Positions 12,101 through 22,240 are shown, counted from the first letter of the stretch. The stretch is DNA of 64,000 nt from Takifugu bimaculatus (GCA_004026145.2 CP034991.1:17213741-17277740), one strand, 5' to 3'. Program-made: numbers and translations. Notes: a model not told the origin generated them from the letters alone.

Positions 12101-15100
12101 CATTTTAAGGAAATAGAAGCCAAAAAAGTGTGATTTTATTTTTTATCATTTTTTAATGCCTGGATGTGTTTGGGGTCCTATCAGTGGGTCCTTCCATCAG
12201 TCCGGGACCGTTCAATGTGACAGTAACCTCAGGGATCAGAGCCGTGCTGAGCTGTGAGACTACCGGCATACCCTCACCCAAAGTATCCTGGAAGAGAAAT
12301 GGAACGCCACTCGATGTCAGCCAACTGTCTGGAGCATTTCGGTACTGACGAAACTTTCAATATAACAGTATTGTAACTACAAACACACTCATACATGAAA
12401 TAGGCCAACTGGACTTCCCTCTGCTTGACCTATTTTCTGATCTGGATGACTGAGAGCATGCACCGACACACAAACATACCGTTGAAGTCATATAGCTCTT
12501 ACCTGCACTTACTGTACATTGGAAAACAGTGAACATGATCAATGATGTGTGTGTAGAAATTAACAACAGCTTTGGTCCAACACTTCATCAGCACTGGGTA
12601 TGTATAAAAAATAAATAAAAGCTGATCTAAAAGTGCTAATCCATGCAGATTACTGTCCTCTGGGTCGCTGGTTCTTCTGTCCCCGAGCAATGAGGATGAA
12701 GGTTACTTTGAATGCACCGCTGTCAATGAGGCGGGGGAGGAGCGCAGGGTGATCGAAGTCATCTTACAAGGTGGGTTTAAAGTTCTGCGCCACCAACAGG
12801 CAGCGGAGTCTCGTTTCAGATGGGCAAAGTGATGTTTGCGTCTTTATGTTTTGTTCAGTCCCGCCATCCATTGAAGATGACGTCACAGCAGTAACGGCGG
12901 TAAAACTGGCTCCCACGGTGTTGCCTTGTCACGTGCATGGACGTCCACAACCCACGGTGTTCTGGACCAAGGGTGGAGCCAAACTTAGCTCCAGAGGTGG
13001 CACTTATCGTGTCCTCCCCACTGGTGGGTTCGATGCAATAAGCAAGAGAAATAACATAAATAGCTATATATCAGACACAGGGCCAGTAGGACTGGACCAG
13101 TCATTCCAGTTAAGATATAAAACAGATAATTGGCTACCAGAATGATTGAACATCCAGTGATGGATTTTTGGAGACTGCAGTTAAACTCTGAGCTAATAAT
13201 GTAACAGGAGACTCTCAATTTGGGCTACAGTCAGGTTCTATTTTGATTTCAATTCCCCTTTTTTTAACGTAGGACTGTTGGAGATAACGTCCGTTCTGCC
13301 CAGCCATGCGGGAAGGTACACGTGCTCAGCCCGGAACTCAGCTGGAGTGGCTCACAAGCATGTCTCTCTCTCTGTGCAAGGTACTACGTCTCAAGAAACG
13401 CGGTCCAAAAGATGGCGTACAACACGTAGCCACATAACACTTTATTTTCTTATCTCCAGAATCTCCAGAAATCAGGCCAATGGCGGAGGAAGTACAAGTG
13501 GTGTTGCATCATGGGACGGTTCTCCCATGTGAGGCTCAAGGCTTCCCCAGGCCATCCATCAGCTGGCAAAGAGAGGGCGTTCCCATAGCAACCGGTAATG
13601 ACACTTTGATCCTTATTGGTGACGTTCACATTAGGACAGAAGATGTCTGCTCTGTTAAATTTACCCAGCAACAGTTTCATCCTCCTCCTCCTCCTCCTCC
13701 TCCTCCTCCTCCTCCTCCTCCTCTTCATCATCATCCTCATCATCAGCATCATCATCCTCATCATCATCAGCATCCCAGTTGCTCAGACAGTTCATTGTCA
13801 CTCTGAATGTCCGACTGGTGTTATCTGATTTGATTCAGGTCACAGACTGTCCCTGCTATCAAACGGAGCTCTGAAGTTTTCCCGCGTTACACTGGGTGAT
13901 GCCGGAATGTACCAGTGCCTGGCCAAGAATGAAGCTGGAGCTGCTGTGGGCCAGACCAAACTGGTGCTTCACGGTAATGTGACCCTCCGGTCTTACAGGA
14001 AACGGTGCTCGCTTTGAAAGTGTCTCACAGTTTTATATATATATAGACAGAAATACAGATACTATACAGCTCCTGCATGTCTGTGTTCTCTTCTATGTTG
14101 CTTTTGGATGTACAGTGTCTAATAAAGTCAAACTTTTCATCTATTGAGCTGAGTTTTTATCTTTTTCACCTTTGTTTTCCATGTCAGTTCCCCCTGTGCT
14201 GAGCGTCCCCCGTATAGAGTACACCTCGGTGCTTGGACAACCCGCCAGCCTGGAGTGTGTGGCTGATGGGCAGCCGCAGCCAGACTGTCGCTTGGCTTAA
14301 AGAGAGGAGGCCTGTGGTTGAAGGTGCTCATATTCGGATTTTTGCCAACGGAACCTTGGCGATCACGTCCACCCAGAGGAGTGATGCGGGCTTGTACACG
14401 TGTGCTGCCAAAAACCTTGCTGGCAGAGCCAGCCATGACATGCGGCTGGTGATTCAGGGTGAGCTACAATGAGAGGCCTAAAAGCAGACTTTTGTTGTAT
14501 TGAATCCCAATTTTAAATGAAATTTCTGGTTCCTTTCAGTCCCGCCCCTGATTTCTCCAGCGCAGACAGAGCTGTCCGTCATTCAGGGCTTTCAGGCTCT
14601 GCTGTCCTGCGCTGCTCAGGGCTCACCAGACCCCAAAATATCATGGGAGAAGAACGGATCCCCAGTGCCCAACATTCCAGGCAAATACACGGTCCTGCGA
14701 TCAGGAGAGCTGATCATCGAGAGGGCTGAGGTCTGTCTGCTCATTCTCGCCGCTCTGAGGCTCTGAGGCGCACCAGAATCCTTTGAATCAGTTCTGGTTT
14801 CTTCACCCAGCCCGCAGATGCTGGACTCTTTACCTGCGTGGCGACCAATGCTGCAGGATCTGCCAGACAAGACAGACGCCTGTCCATCAACATGAGGCCC
14901 GCCTTTAAAGAGCTGCCAGTAGATGTGACCTTGAACAAAGGTCAGAGTCTGGCTTTATCCTGCCACGCTCAGGGAACGCCAGTCACCTGTCATTTCCTGG
15001 ACCGTCAACAACAGTCCTCGCCAAGGTGCTCAGCCAGATGTTCTTCTGTGGTATCATACAGTCAATCTCGGTGTTGTAACATCTCGCTGGTTCCAGGTGC

Positions 15101-18100
15101 CGCTGTAGATGAGGCTGGCAGGAGCTCACTGATCATTGAAAACGTGACGACGAGCGACGCCGGGACGTACGTGTGCGTCGCCGAGAACAGAGTGGGTTCC
15201 TGTCCGGACACTGTCCTTCGTCCGTGTCAGAGGTAACCGTGACAACCGGGCTTGTTCAGGGGCGTTTCTCCAGGTGTTGCGATCATATAAATGAGGGTTG
15301 TCTTCGCAGAGCCGCCGGTGTTGAAGGGCGACGCTCACATGTCTCAGACTGTCATCCAAGGCAGCTCCACCATACTGGACTGTCCCATCCACGGAGACCC
15401 CAGCCCAGTCCTACAGTGGCTCCGGGATGGAAACGCCCTGCTGCGCTCTCATCGCATACAAGCTCTTCTGAACGGTTCTTTGGTCATTTACAGCGTCAAT
15501 GTAAGTACACGTTCTAAAAAACTTTGATTGTCATTTTGTTGGGGTATTTCTGGATATTGTATATAGATCATTGTTAATATTGGTGTTATTGACCCATTCT
15601 GGAATGTCCTTGAGAACAACCATGTTGTGCTTTATTCCCTCCTGGCTTTATTAGTTTAAATTAGATTAACAGGTAACAGCCAGGCGTCCCCGTAAAGGCC
15701 CTCGTCTGATTCACTGTGAACCTTTGAAGCCACTACTTTCTTGCTTAAACGTGTGTTTTGAAACTCCACTGATCAGCTCTCGGCTTCTTCTGCAGCGCCC
15801 CCAGCTGGCAAAATACTGTAAAACTGTCCTGCAGCGTCTCCCCTAAATCAGATTCAGGCCAGTCAGAAAGGCTAACAGGATTAGCAAACGAGGAGCATCG
15901 TGAACGGTGTTAGATGTTCCCAGAGTCTGGCCTTTTTTCTCCAGCCGTTAACCTTGTTAGGCCTCTAACTGCTGCTGTAATAGCACAGCCTGCAGTTAAA
16001 ACTTTCTCCCAGACGGATGACCGTCATACCCCACAGCGCTTTAATGCCAGATTTTCCTTTCAGGATCAATATTATATATTATATTATTGTCCCGACTGTC
16101 TGGTGGAAAAGACTTAATTTTTAATAATTTGTAAGTTTTACTTTAAGGTCTATGAGGTCTGGGGTGCGGGACGGTTTTGTCCTGAAGCTCTTTTGCCTGT
16201 TAGAATGAAGTCCGTTGCTCAAAGTGCCAGTTCAAATGGACATTTTCTGGAAATGTTGGATTTACAGGCTGCAGATGAAGGAGAGTACCAGTGTTTGGCT
16301 GAGAATGAGGCTGGAACAGCAGAGAGGACCATCGCTCTCAAAGTTCAGAGTATGGAACATGAGAAACTATCACACACTTAAAAAAATGTCTTTATTGAAT
16401 TATACACAGACCCCCCAGGAAGGGGTTATTGTGCTTTGCTCCACTATCCACTAAAACTGTTGCTGTCTTCGCCAGTCAACGGAGGCTACTCTAACTGGGA
16501 GGAATGGGGTCCGTGTAGTAGCACCTGTGGACAAGGCTTCCAGGAAAGAATCAGAGTGTGCGACAACCCAAAACCAGCCAACGGCGGCCGATCCTGCAAC
16601 GGCCCCAGTATCGACTCGAGGAAATGTCACGTTGGACTCTGTCCAGGTAAAACAACAGTGGTTGTCTGCCTGCCTGCCTGTCTGCATTACATGTTGATCT
16701 ATTTTGTGTTTTCTTGTTTTAGGTTAAGTTTGTTTTAATTCCTTTAATTCCCTTGCTTCGTCATGATTAATACAGACTGAATGTTATCATTTAGAAACAT
16801 GTCCAAAAAAAAAGATATCAATTCAGCTCTCTTGCAAGAGGAGAGAGCCATCTTGAGTTAAGTGTGAGAAGTTTTACCATATAAGTTAATCACTCAATTG
16901 GTCAATCAAGCAACCAAGCTAACAATCCCTCAGAACAGTCAGGTGATTCCACCAATATTTGTATGCATGTGTATAAATTGATGTAATGATTTATATATTT
17001 TTGTCTCCGACAGGAGAGACTCCACGTAAAACCAGAGGCAGCCTGATCGGGATGGTGAATGAGAGGGAGTTTGGCATTTCTTCACTTGAGGCTAACATCA
17101 CAGACGGCGAGGAGGAGGGGAGCAACACGCTGCAGGCTCGCCTGGACAACATCCCGCCGAGCGTTGGTGAGTGAGGCTTCACCACATCCCCCAGGTCCAC
17201 CTATTCTAGCTGCACAGCGTAGACTAGACGTCTGCACAGGAAACCCCTCCCTAATTCCTGTGCTTGTTCGGGCACAGGTTTTCTCTTCACTCGTTACACA
17301 GGAACAGCTTAGAAGAAGCTTCAGAATGATCAGAAGCAGGTTACCTCACTAACCTGGTGATAGACGTGACCTCAGTTGTCACGGAGCTCTGACTGTTTTA
17401 TTTCAGCAACAGCAGAGCTCATTTCTTTGGCATGTGGTCTCATAACTCATAACTGTTCTGTGGTTCTGAAAGAGATCAACGTACCTGGTTCTGTTTCCTT
17501 GCAGGCCCCCTGATGAGGGTGCTGGTGTCTGTTTTTGCTCCCATCTACTGGACCACTGTGCTGCAGAGGGGAGCAGACAGAAATGGTTACTCCTTCACTC
17601 ACGGCCACTTCAGACAGGAATCCCAGCTGGAGTTTGACACAGGTGAGAGTGGATGCAGACGCACTGTTGAACAAATAAGTCATTATACTTCCTTCGGAGT
17701 ACAGTATGTTGATTTGGTGCACATGCAACAACAACTGCATAGTTTTAAGAATAAACTAATTAGTCTTAACTATGTCTTCAGATTCACAACTGTGAATCTT
17801 CTTCTATCAACAGCTGTACATTACAAGACATTTGGATTTGTCATTGATATTCAAAGACGCTAAACAAAGTCAGCGCCTCCCTTTGTAAACGGGCTGTAGT
17901 TCATAGTTGAGTCGACAGGGGGCGCCATTCGCCCACACAGACTCTTCCAGCGTTCTCTCGATTCTCATCTCTCGTTTCCACAACAGGAGAGATCCTCCGC
18001 GTGACCCACGTTGCTCGAGGTCTGGATTCTGAGGGAGTTTTGCTCCTCGACATCGTTATTAACGGATTCGTGCCTCCTTCGCTATCATCATCTCACGTCA

Positions 18101-21100
18101 GCCTCCAGGTGCGTTCACTCCCATCACTCCACACCCATCTCTGATATAAACAGATCTCCCTTATTTTAGAAAAACCCAAAGAACCTCTGACTAGATTTAT
18201 GTGTTGCCTTGCAGGGCTTCAATGAGTCGTACTTGCAGACGGGACAAGGACAGTTGTACTCGTGGTCGTCTCAGACCCACCAGAGAGGGGGGACCCCCAT
18301 GGTGCTGCGCTGCAATCACACCATTATTTATGAGGGCCAAGAGGAGCGCCAAGGCCCTCTGCTGCAGCTGCTTCAACTATCTGAGCTAAACAGTGTCTAC
18401 AACATGTTTACTCTCTCCTTGGAGTTTCACATCACTGCCAGCCTCCACACACCAGGTAGGAAACCGCACATACAGACACACAGAAAGTGTGTGACATTAA
18501 AAACTCGGAGCATTTAAGCTGAACCCACGTGTTTGCAGACGATTATGAAGAGTCGTGCCCGAAAGGTTTCACTCTGGACCAAACCTACTGCGCTGGTATG
18601 CTGCTTTCCTTCTTGTTTTAATAATCCCGTGTACTTTTGAATCCTCATCGGCGCACCAGCTTCATTATGATGATTCACTTTGTCCTGAATTAGATGAAGA
18701 TGAGTGTGCCCTTCAGTCTCCCTGCTCTCATTCCTGCAACAACATCATGGGAGGCTTCTCCTGCTCCTGTCCCTCTGGCTTCACCATCTCCACGGAGAGC
18801 ACCACGTGCCAAGGTCAGACAGGAACACGGCTGCTGCAAGGTCGTGCTCACAGACCACGCGCGCAGTAAAAACTCGTTTTTCTGATTCTCGCTACGTCGT
18901 GTAGATACCGACGAGTGCTTGCTGGGCCTGCACATGTGCCACTACAACCAGCAGTGTGTCAACACAGCGGGGGCATATCGCTGCCAGGCTAAATGTGGAG
19001 CAGGATTTAAGCCCAGCGCCACAGGGAGCGGCTGCGAAGGCAAGTTACCATGGATACAATAGAATTCATCAGTTTGAGAAACGATTCTAGGGTTAAACTG
19101 ATCCACGTGTCAGCGTTCATCTACGCTGTTGCTATTACACCACGGGGAGGTGTTTTAATGTAAATCTTTTTTGTCAGGCTGCGTTTTTGCACCTGTTGTT
19201 TATGCGACACGGTTATTTAAACACGTGTATTATTGTAGTGTTAATGCCTTTCCTAATTCAGTCCCCAGCTGAGGGGCAAAGGGAAGATTTATTTACTTAC
19301 AGGGCTGAAGTCAGACCCTTACACCCCTTATATCAACAATGGGGTGAGGAAACAATCCAGACATGCTCTTCTCTTGACCAGTCATGCTCTTAAACTAATT
19401 ATCAAGCATAATGGGGCACATAATAAAGGCCTCTGGGCCTATCACACCGCCCCTCCTGCGCCACTCGCTCACGGTTCGCTCAGCGGCTAATTCTGGATTT
19501 GTAACTGTGCAACAGTCAGCCGGGCACCTGTGGCTGTTCGCTTGACGCCTGTGTCATTTTCCAGATGTGGACGAATGCCTGGAGTCTGCTATCTCTCCGT
19601 GTCACCATCAGTGTCTCAACAGCCTGGGCTCATTCCGCTGCATCTGTCACCCTGGATACCAGCTGTCAGGACACCGCTGCATCGGTCAGTCAGTCGGAGC
19701 TCAAACAGTGAGTCGGGATTATTTCCAACCTGTAACCCGATGTGTCCTGCACTTTCTAGACATTAATGAGTGCATGAGAAACGTGTGCCCGGCGAACAAG
19801 GAGTGTCGTAACACGGACGGAGGATACCAGTGTTTCGACAGCTGCCCTGCTGGCATGACCAAAGCAGAGAATGGCGCCTGTGTGGGTGAGTGCTTCCAAT
19901 ATGCTAGCTATCCAGCTTTTAATGAATGACTTTATCCAAAAAAAGGCCACTTATATACTTACTGAAGTACTTAAGCTGTGCTACTGTATTAAAGTGAAAT
20001 AAAATCCTCAGTGATGAACGATCTCAAAATCATTTTACTGGGACGCTCCGCTGGTTTGCTGCCCGAACTGTTGCCTGATTAATAGACTTGGATTCCATGT
20101 TTGTCAGATATCGATGAGTGCCACGACGGAAGTCACATGTGCCGCTACACTCAGATCTGTCAGAACACAGTCGGCGGCTACGGCTGCGTTTGTCCCAGAG
20201 GTTACAGATCGCAGGGAATCGGCTTCCCCTGTCTGGGTACGGCACCGTATCGCTCCGTCATTCTATGAGTATTGATGAATAAATGCACAAACATTCATAA
20301 ACCAGACTTAGCCACGACTAGAAACTCATGTCCTCCCTCTTTGAATGGTCATCATGTGACGATATGTGGTTCTGTCTCACAGACATTGATGAATGTCAGC
20401 AGACCCCAAACCCCTGCGCCCACCAGTGCCGTAACGTCCCCGGCAGCTTCAGGTGCCTGTGTCCTCCTGGGACGGTGCTGCTCGGAGACGGACGCTCCTG
20501 TGCGGGCCTGGAGCGAGGACAGACCTTCAGCAATGGCACCAGAGTCAGGGCGCGGCTCCGCCCTCAGCTGGTGTCCTCTCTGGGAAGACCGATCCTGTCC
20601 CGCTCTCAGGGAGCATCTCGCATCACCAGACAGAGCTGCCCGATAGGCTACACCAGCAGAGACGGCGCATGTGTCGGTAGGGTTGCACGCCATGTCGGAC
20701 ACTTCCTCTTGTTTGCTAATGACAATTAAAAAAAAGCACAGCTCCGCGCTTGACGTTGTTCTCCGTGCAGACGTAGACGAGTGTCAGCTCAGGAGGCCCT
20801 GCCAGCACGAGTGCCGGAACACAGTGGGCAGCTTCCACTGTCTGTGTCCCCCTGGTTACCAGCTCTTATCAAACGGCAAAAACTGCAAAGGTGCGGCATT
20901 GATTAGAGATTACCTTCCCAACCAGTCGTAACATTGTACACGTGACCACCTGTTTCTCTGCTCCTCGCAGACATCGATGAATGCGTCCAGCAGGGCGTCC
21001 AATGTGGACACAATCAGATGTGCTTTAACACCAGAGGCGGATACCAGTGCATGGATACACCCTGTCCTGCTTCATACCAGCGGGGAGGAAGTCCAGGGTA

Positions 21101-21867
21101 GGTATTCAGCGAATTAATAGCAGGTTATGTAAATGAACCAAAAAATGGATGAGTAAAGTTATATTAATTATCTCTTTTAACTTTTGATCTTCTATAATAT
21201 CACATTCAACAAAATATCAACTAAGTGGATCACACAAAAGTGCAACACAATCCTTTCAGTTGATTATTATCAGAGCTGATAAATCAGATAGATTAAGCTA
21301 TAAATTGTCAAAAAGAAGTAAAGCAGCCAAGCAGATGTTCTTTTTTTTTCTCCACGATCTTCAGTCAGAGTGGAAGGAAAAAAAACAAGATGATATTTAA
21401 GCCGAGAGTTTGAAAATGGAAAATTTGTGTTTCCAGATTTTAAATCTCAGCATTTTGCTCCCTAACATGTGAACTGTCTCATTACAAGGACGTGTTACCG
21501 CGCCTGCTACCGGGACTGTCCCGCTGGGGGCTCCCCTCTGCTCCTGCAGTATAAGCTGCTCACCCTCCCCTCCGGCATTCCGGCCCATCACAACGTGGTT
21601 CGACTGTCGGCGTTCTCCGAGTCGGGCGTTCTGCAGGAGCGGACGTCTTTCACCATACTGGAGCAGGAATCCGAGTCGGGCATGCTGGGCCGGGTGTTTG
21701 GCATCAGAGACGAGGCGGGCAGGGGGATCATCCTCACCCTGCAGGCTCTGGACAGACCGGGCCTGGTGCGCCTCAAGGTGCAGGCCACCACCCTCTCACA
21801 GCAGGGCCGCATTACATACCAGAGCATCTTTATCATCTATATCTCCATCTCAGCGTACCCTTACTGA
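1418..21867 (+). CDS. hmcn2: hemicentin-2, 3' part (56 exons; 5' end outside window)
   Basis: Hemicentins are very large secreted extracellular-matrix proteins of basement-membrane and tissue-tissue junctions. The window holds about 8.8 kb of exon, roughly 2,900 residues. Seen in order: 23 I-set Ig modules (first one partial), one TSP1 module, a nidogen G2-type domain, eight cbEGF modules and a fibulin-type C-terminus ending at TGA 21,865-21,867. Most modules start with V-P-P after a phase-1 intron and carry W-x-K-D-G, D-x-G-x-Y-x-C and N-x-A-G. One TSP1 module, against six in HMCN1 (established knowledge), and linkage to angptl2 favour hmcn2. Eleven single-base insertions interrupt the Ig reading frame, yet borders and cysteines are intact, so I treat the gene as functional with consensus errors. 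The VWA domain is off the window. Family is near certain; the paralogue is likely. Confidence 0.93.
2411..2449. repeat. TG microsatellite in hmcn2 intron 3
   Basis: Alternating TG tract with one TTG interruption, lying just before the acceptor of exon 4 (2,461-2,462). It occupies the place of the usual pyrimidine tract. Confidence 0.9.
3262..5366 (+). other. hmcn2: hmcn2 exons 7-10: Ig modules 5 and 6
   Basis: Exons: 3262-3398, 4685-4835, 4966-5182 and 5253-5366. Ig 5 is split by a 1.3 kb intron (3399-4684), long for this gene, in which I see no other exon. Ig 6 has an unusually long acidic stretch (about GHEGDDEDN) between the V-P-P start and the first cysteine. Exon 9 has one extra base near 5163: without it the reading becomes D-G-V-V-L-L-P-G and the exon phase matches exon 10. 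Conserved Trp and both cysteines are present in each module. Confidence 0.85.
3399..4684. other. hmcn2 intron 7, 1.3 kb, no second gene seen
   Basis: A donor (CAG|GTTGGT) and acceptor (CTATAG) flank this stretch. Open frames inside it (for example 3515-3871 and 4227-4490) have no recognisable domain and no exon-like borders. No repeat family was recognised. Confidence 0.6.
7130..7270 (+). repeat. Dispersed fish repeat fragment (LINE/SINE-tail type)
   Basis: The segment contains the run CGTGTGGAGTTTCCATG and, 60 nt on, CCAAAGTGCAAAAACATGCA. Both are diverged forms of a wording seen in very many fish genomic repeats (GTGTGGAGTTTGCATG ... CAAAAACATGCA). It sits in an hmcn2 intron and resembles the segment near 55.4-55.5 kb. 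Family name is not assigned. Confidence 0.55.
7631..7670. repeat. CA microsatellite
   Basis: CA/AC dinucleotide tract with single-base interruptions in hmcn2 intron 15. Confidence 0.9.
8017..9467 (+). other. hmcn2: hmcn2 exons 17-22: Ig modules 10-12
   Basis: Exons: 8017-8148, 8249-8392, 8488-8648, 8750-8874, 8953-9136 and 9370-9467. Exon 19 has one surplus base near 8628: its removal gives E-G-S-D-S-R-H-I-G across the junction and avoids a stop that exon 20 would otherwise meet in its fourth codon. The start of exon 18 (after a C-rich tract at 8240-8246) is less certain, because its first residues do not align as cleanly as the others. Ig cysteines and the D-x-G-x-Y-x-C motif are present throughout. 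Confidence 0.83.
9556..11328 (+). other. hmcn2: hmcn2 exons 23-27: Ig modules 13-15, indel-rich
   Basis: Exons: 9556-9835 (a whole Ig in one exon), 9923-10116, 10365-10446, 10959-11096 and 11187-11328. Exon 23 has an extra G in the run 9641-9644. Exon 24 needs three single-base removals (somewhere in 9930-9956, at 10010-10014 and near 10062). Together they restore the phase, so the uncorrected exon is open throughout but reads nonsense between them. Exon 26 has one extra G near 10997; without the correction it meets a TAA. Five of the eleven frame breaks of the gene fall in these 1.8 kb. Confidence 0.8.
11728..11757. repeat. C run plus CA microsatellite
   Basis: About nine C followed by ten CA units directly after the donor of hmcn2 exon 28. 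Homopolymer length here is likely unreliable. Confidence 0.85.
13679..13773. repeat. CCT and CAT triplet tracts
   Basis: A CCT tract (to about 13,722) passes into a CAT-rich tract with CCT and CAG interruptions. It lies in the hmcn2 intron between exons 34 and 35 and produces artificial open frames of Pro/His, Leu/Ile and, on the other strand, Met/Arg. Confidence 0.92.
14188..16349 (+). other. hmcn2: hmcn2 exons 36-41: Ig modules 20-23
   Basis: Exons: 14188-14458 (whole Ig 20), 14540-14730, 14811-15025, 15097-15232, 15310-15500 and 16268-16349. Exon 38 carries both the end of Ig 21 and the first half of Ig 22, with the linker S-I-N-M-R-P-A-F and no intron between domains, unlike every other Ig junction here. 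Single surplus bases are inferred at 14283, 14995 and 15201 (exons 36, 38, 39); each removal restores the Ig pattern and the exon phase. The 767 nt intron 15501-16267 shows no other exon. Confidence 0.85.
16476..16646 (+). other. hmcn2: hmcn2 exon 42: single thrombospondin type-1 module
   Basis: The exon encodes a complete TSP1 repeat: W-x-x-W-x-x-C-S-S-T-C-G-x-G (NWEEWGPCSSTCGQGFQ), the basic R-I-R-V-C strand and six cysteines ending in G-L-C-P-G. TSP1 repeats are known for glycan and matrix binding and often carry C-mannosyl Trp and O-fucose at C-S-x-x-C-G; both acceptor patterns are present. Only one copy lies between the last Ig and the G2 domain. Confidence 0.93.
17014..18595 (+). other. 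hmcn2: hmcn2 exons 43-47: nidogen G2-type beta-barrel
   Basis: Exons: 17014-17166, 17505-17642, 17987-18108, 18215-18455 and 18539-18595. The start R-G-S-L-I-G-M-V-N-E-R-E-F-G-I matches the opening of nidogen/hemicentin G2F domains, which form a GFP-like barrel and in nidogen bind perlecan and collagen IV (family knowledge). Exon 46 is the longest part and contains the usual G-x-L-Y-S-W-S-S-Q run. Exon 47 is a 57 nt exon with two cysteines linking the barrel to the EGF array. All exons are in frame. Confidence 0.9.
18694..21097 (+). other. hmcn2: hmcn2 exons 48-55: eight EGF-like (calcium-binding type) modules
   Basis: Exons: 18694-18813, 18905-19039, 19565-19684, 19760-19885, 20108-20236, 20383-20676, 20771-20890 and 20971-21097. 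Each begins in phase 1 with the calcium-binding signature D-x-D/N-E-C (DEDEC, DTDEC, DVDEC, DINEC, DIDEC, DIDEC, DVDEC, DIDEC). Exon 49 ends in a GC donor (GAAG, then GCAAGT). The intron 19685-19759 is only 75 nt. Exon 53 (294 nt) is more than twice the usual length, with a basic linker of about 50 residues before its last cysteine pair. No frame breaks. Confidence 0.92.
21489..21867 (+). other. hmcn2: hmcn2 exon 56: fibulin-type C-terminal domain and stop
   Basis: The last coding exon completes a codon split over the intron and encodes about 126 residues: a Cys-rich start (TCYRACYRDCPAG) and a beta-rich body without further cysteines, ending I-S-I-S-A-Y-P-Y before TGA. This layout is the fibulin-type C-terminal module shared by fibulins and hemicentins. 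The reading frame is open across the whole exon. Confidence 0.9.
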
Positions 21868-22240
21868 GCCGCTGCTCTGCTTTAACGCTGACTGTGGATT
21901 TCCCAGGTAAGACTGGGTCTCAGACACACTCCAGAAGGTGCACATGGTCAGGAGGTGGATTTCCTGAAGACGGGAAACCCCAGCTGTGTCAAAAATCACC
22001 CAGAAACGAATGTCCTGCAAGTGAAAAGTGACAGTTCTGCGAGACTGAGACCTCTGATTGGACACTGAGCCACAGGTCACCCTTAGATTTACATTTGAAA
22101 ACCAGGAACACGTAACAAAGCACTGGTGCCATTTAGTGTCTTTCTGAACTGCCCCTGAAGATTTGATGTTTTTTTATTCTTTATGTTAGTTTTAAAGGTT
22201 ATTCTCAGTAAATAATTTAATAAAGGAAGACTTCAGCCAA
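21868..22240 (+). other. hmcn2: Probable hmcn2 3' UTR with poly(A) signal
   Basis: After the stop there is no further coding signal. An AATAAA hexamer lies at 22,219-22,224, about 350 nt past the stop, and a second at 22,898-22,903. The true end is not known. A consensus donor-like GTAAGA at 21,907 leaves open an extra intron in the 3' UTR. Confidence 0.45.

Larger units (their letters stand above)
11577..13973 (+). other. hmcn2: hmcn2 exons 28-35: Ig modules 16-19
   Basis: Exons: 11577-11718, 11807-11934, 12185-12341, 12649-12770, 12859-13023, 13273-13380, 13460-13594 and 13839-13973. All are in frame without indels. Intra-domain introns are in phase 2 (Ig 16 and 17) or phase 1 (Ig 18 and 19). 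Ig 16 starts L-P-P and Ig 19 starts E-S-P instead of V-P-P. The introns carry C/CA repeats (11,728-11,757) and a long CCT/CAT triplet tract (13,679-13,773); the latter creates meaningless poly-Pro/His open frames. Confidence 0.87.

Noticed and set aside
12872..12879. TGACGTCA in hmcn2 exon 32 as a regulatory site
   Set aside because: It lies in coding sequence (D-D-V-T) and is explained by codons.
13450..13828. Long open frames of Pro/His, Leu/Ile or Met/Arg
   Set aside because: They are read-through of the CCT/CAT triplet repeat within an hmcn2 intron.
1418..15232. hmcn2 as a decayed pseudogene
   Set aside because: All breaks are single insertions; splice borders, Ig cysteines and the downstream half are intact, which does not fit neutral decay.
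1418..15232. Programmed ribosomal frameshifting at the hmcn2 breaks
   Set aside because: Sites share no slippery motif and would require eleven shifts in one protein.
20352..20702. Minus-strand frame of 116 residues over the long EGF exon
   Set aside because: Shadow of hmcn2 exon 53; the sense strand has the cbEGF signature and splice sites.
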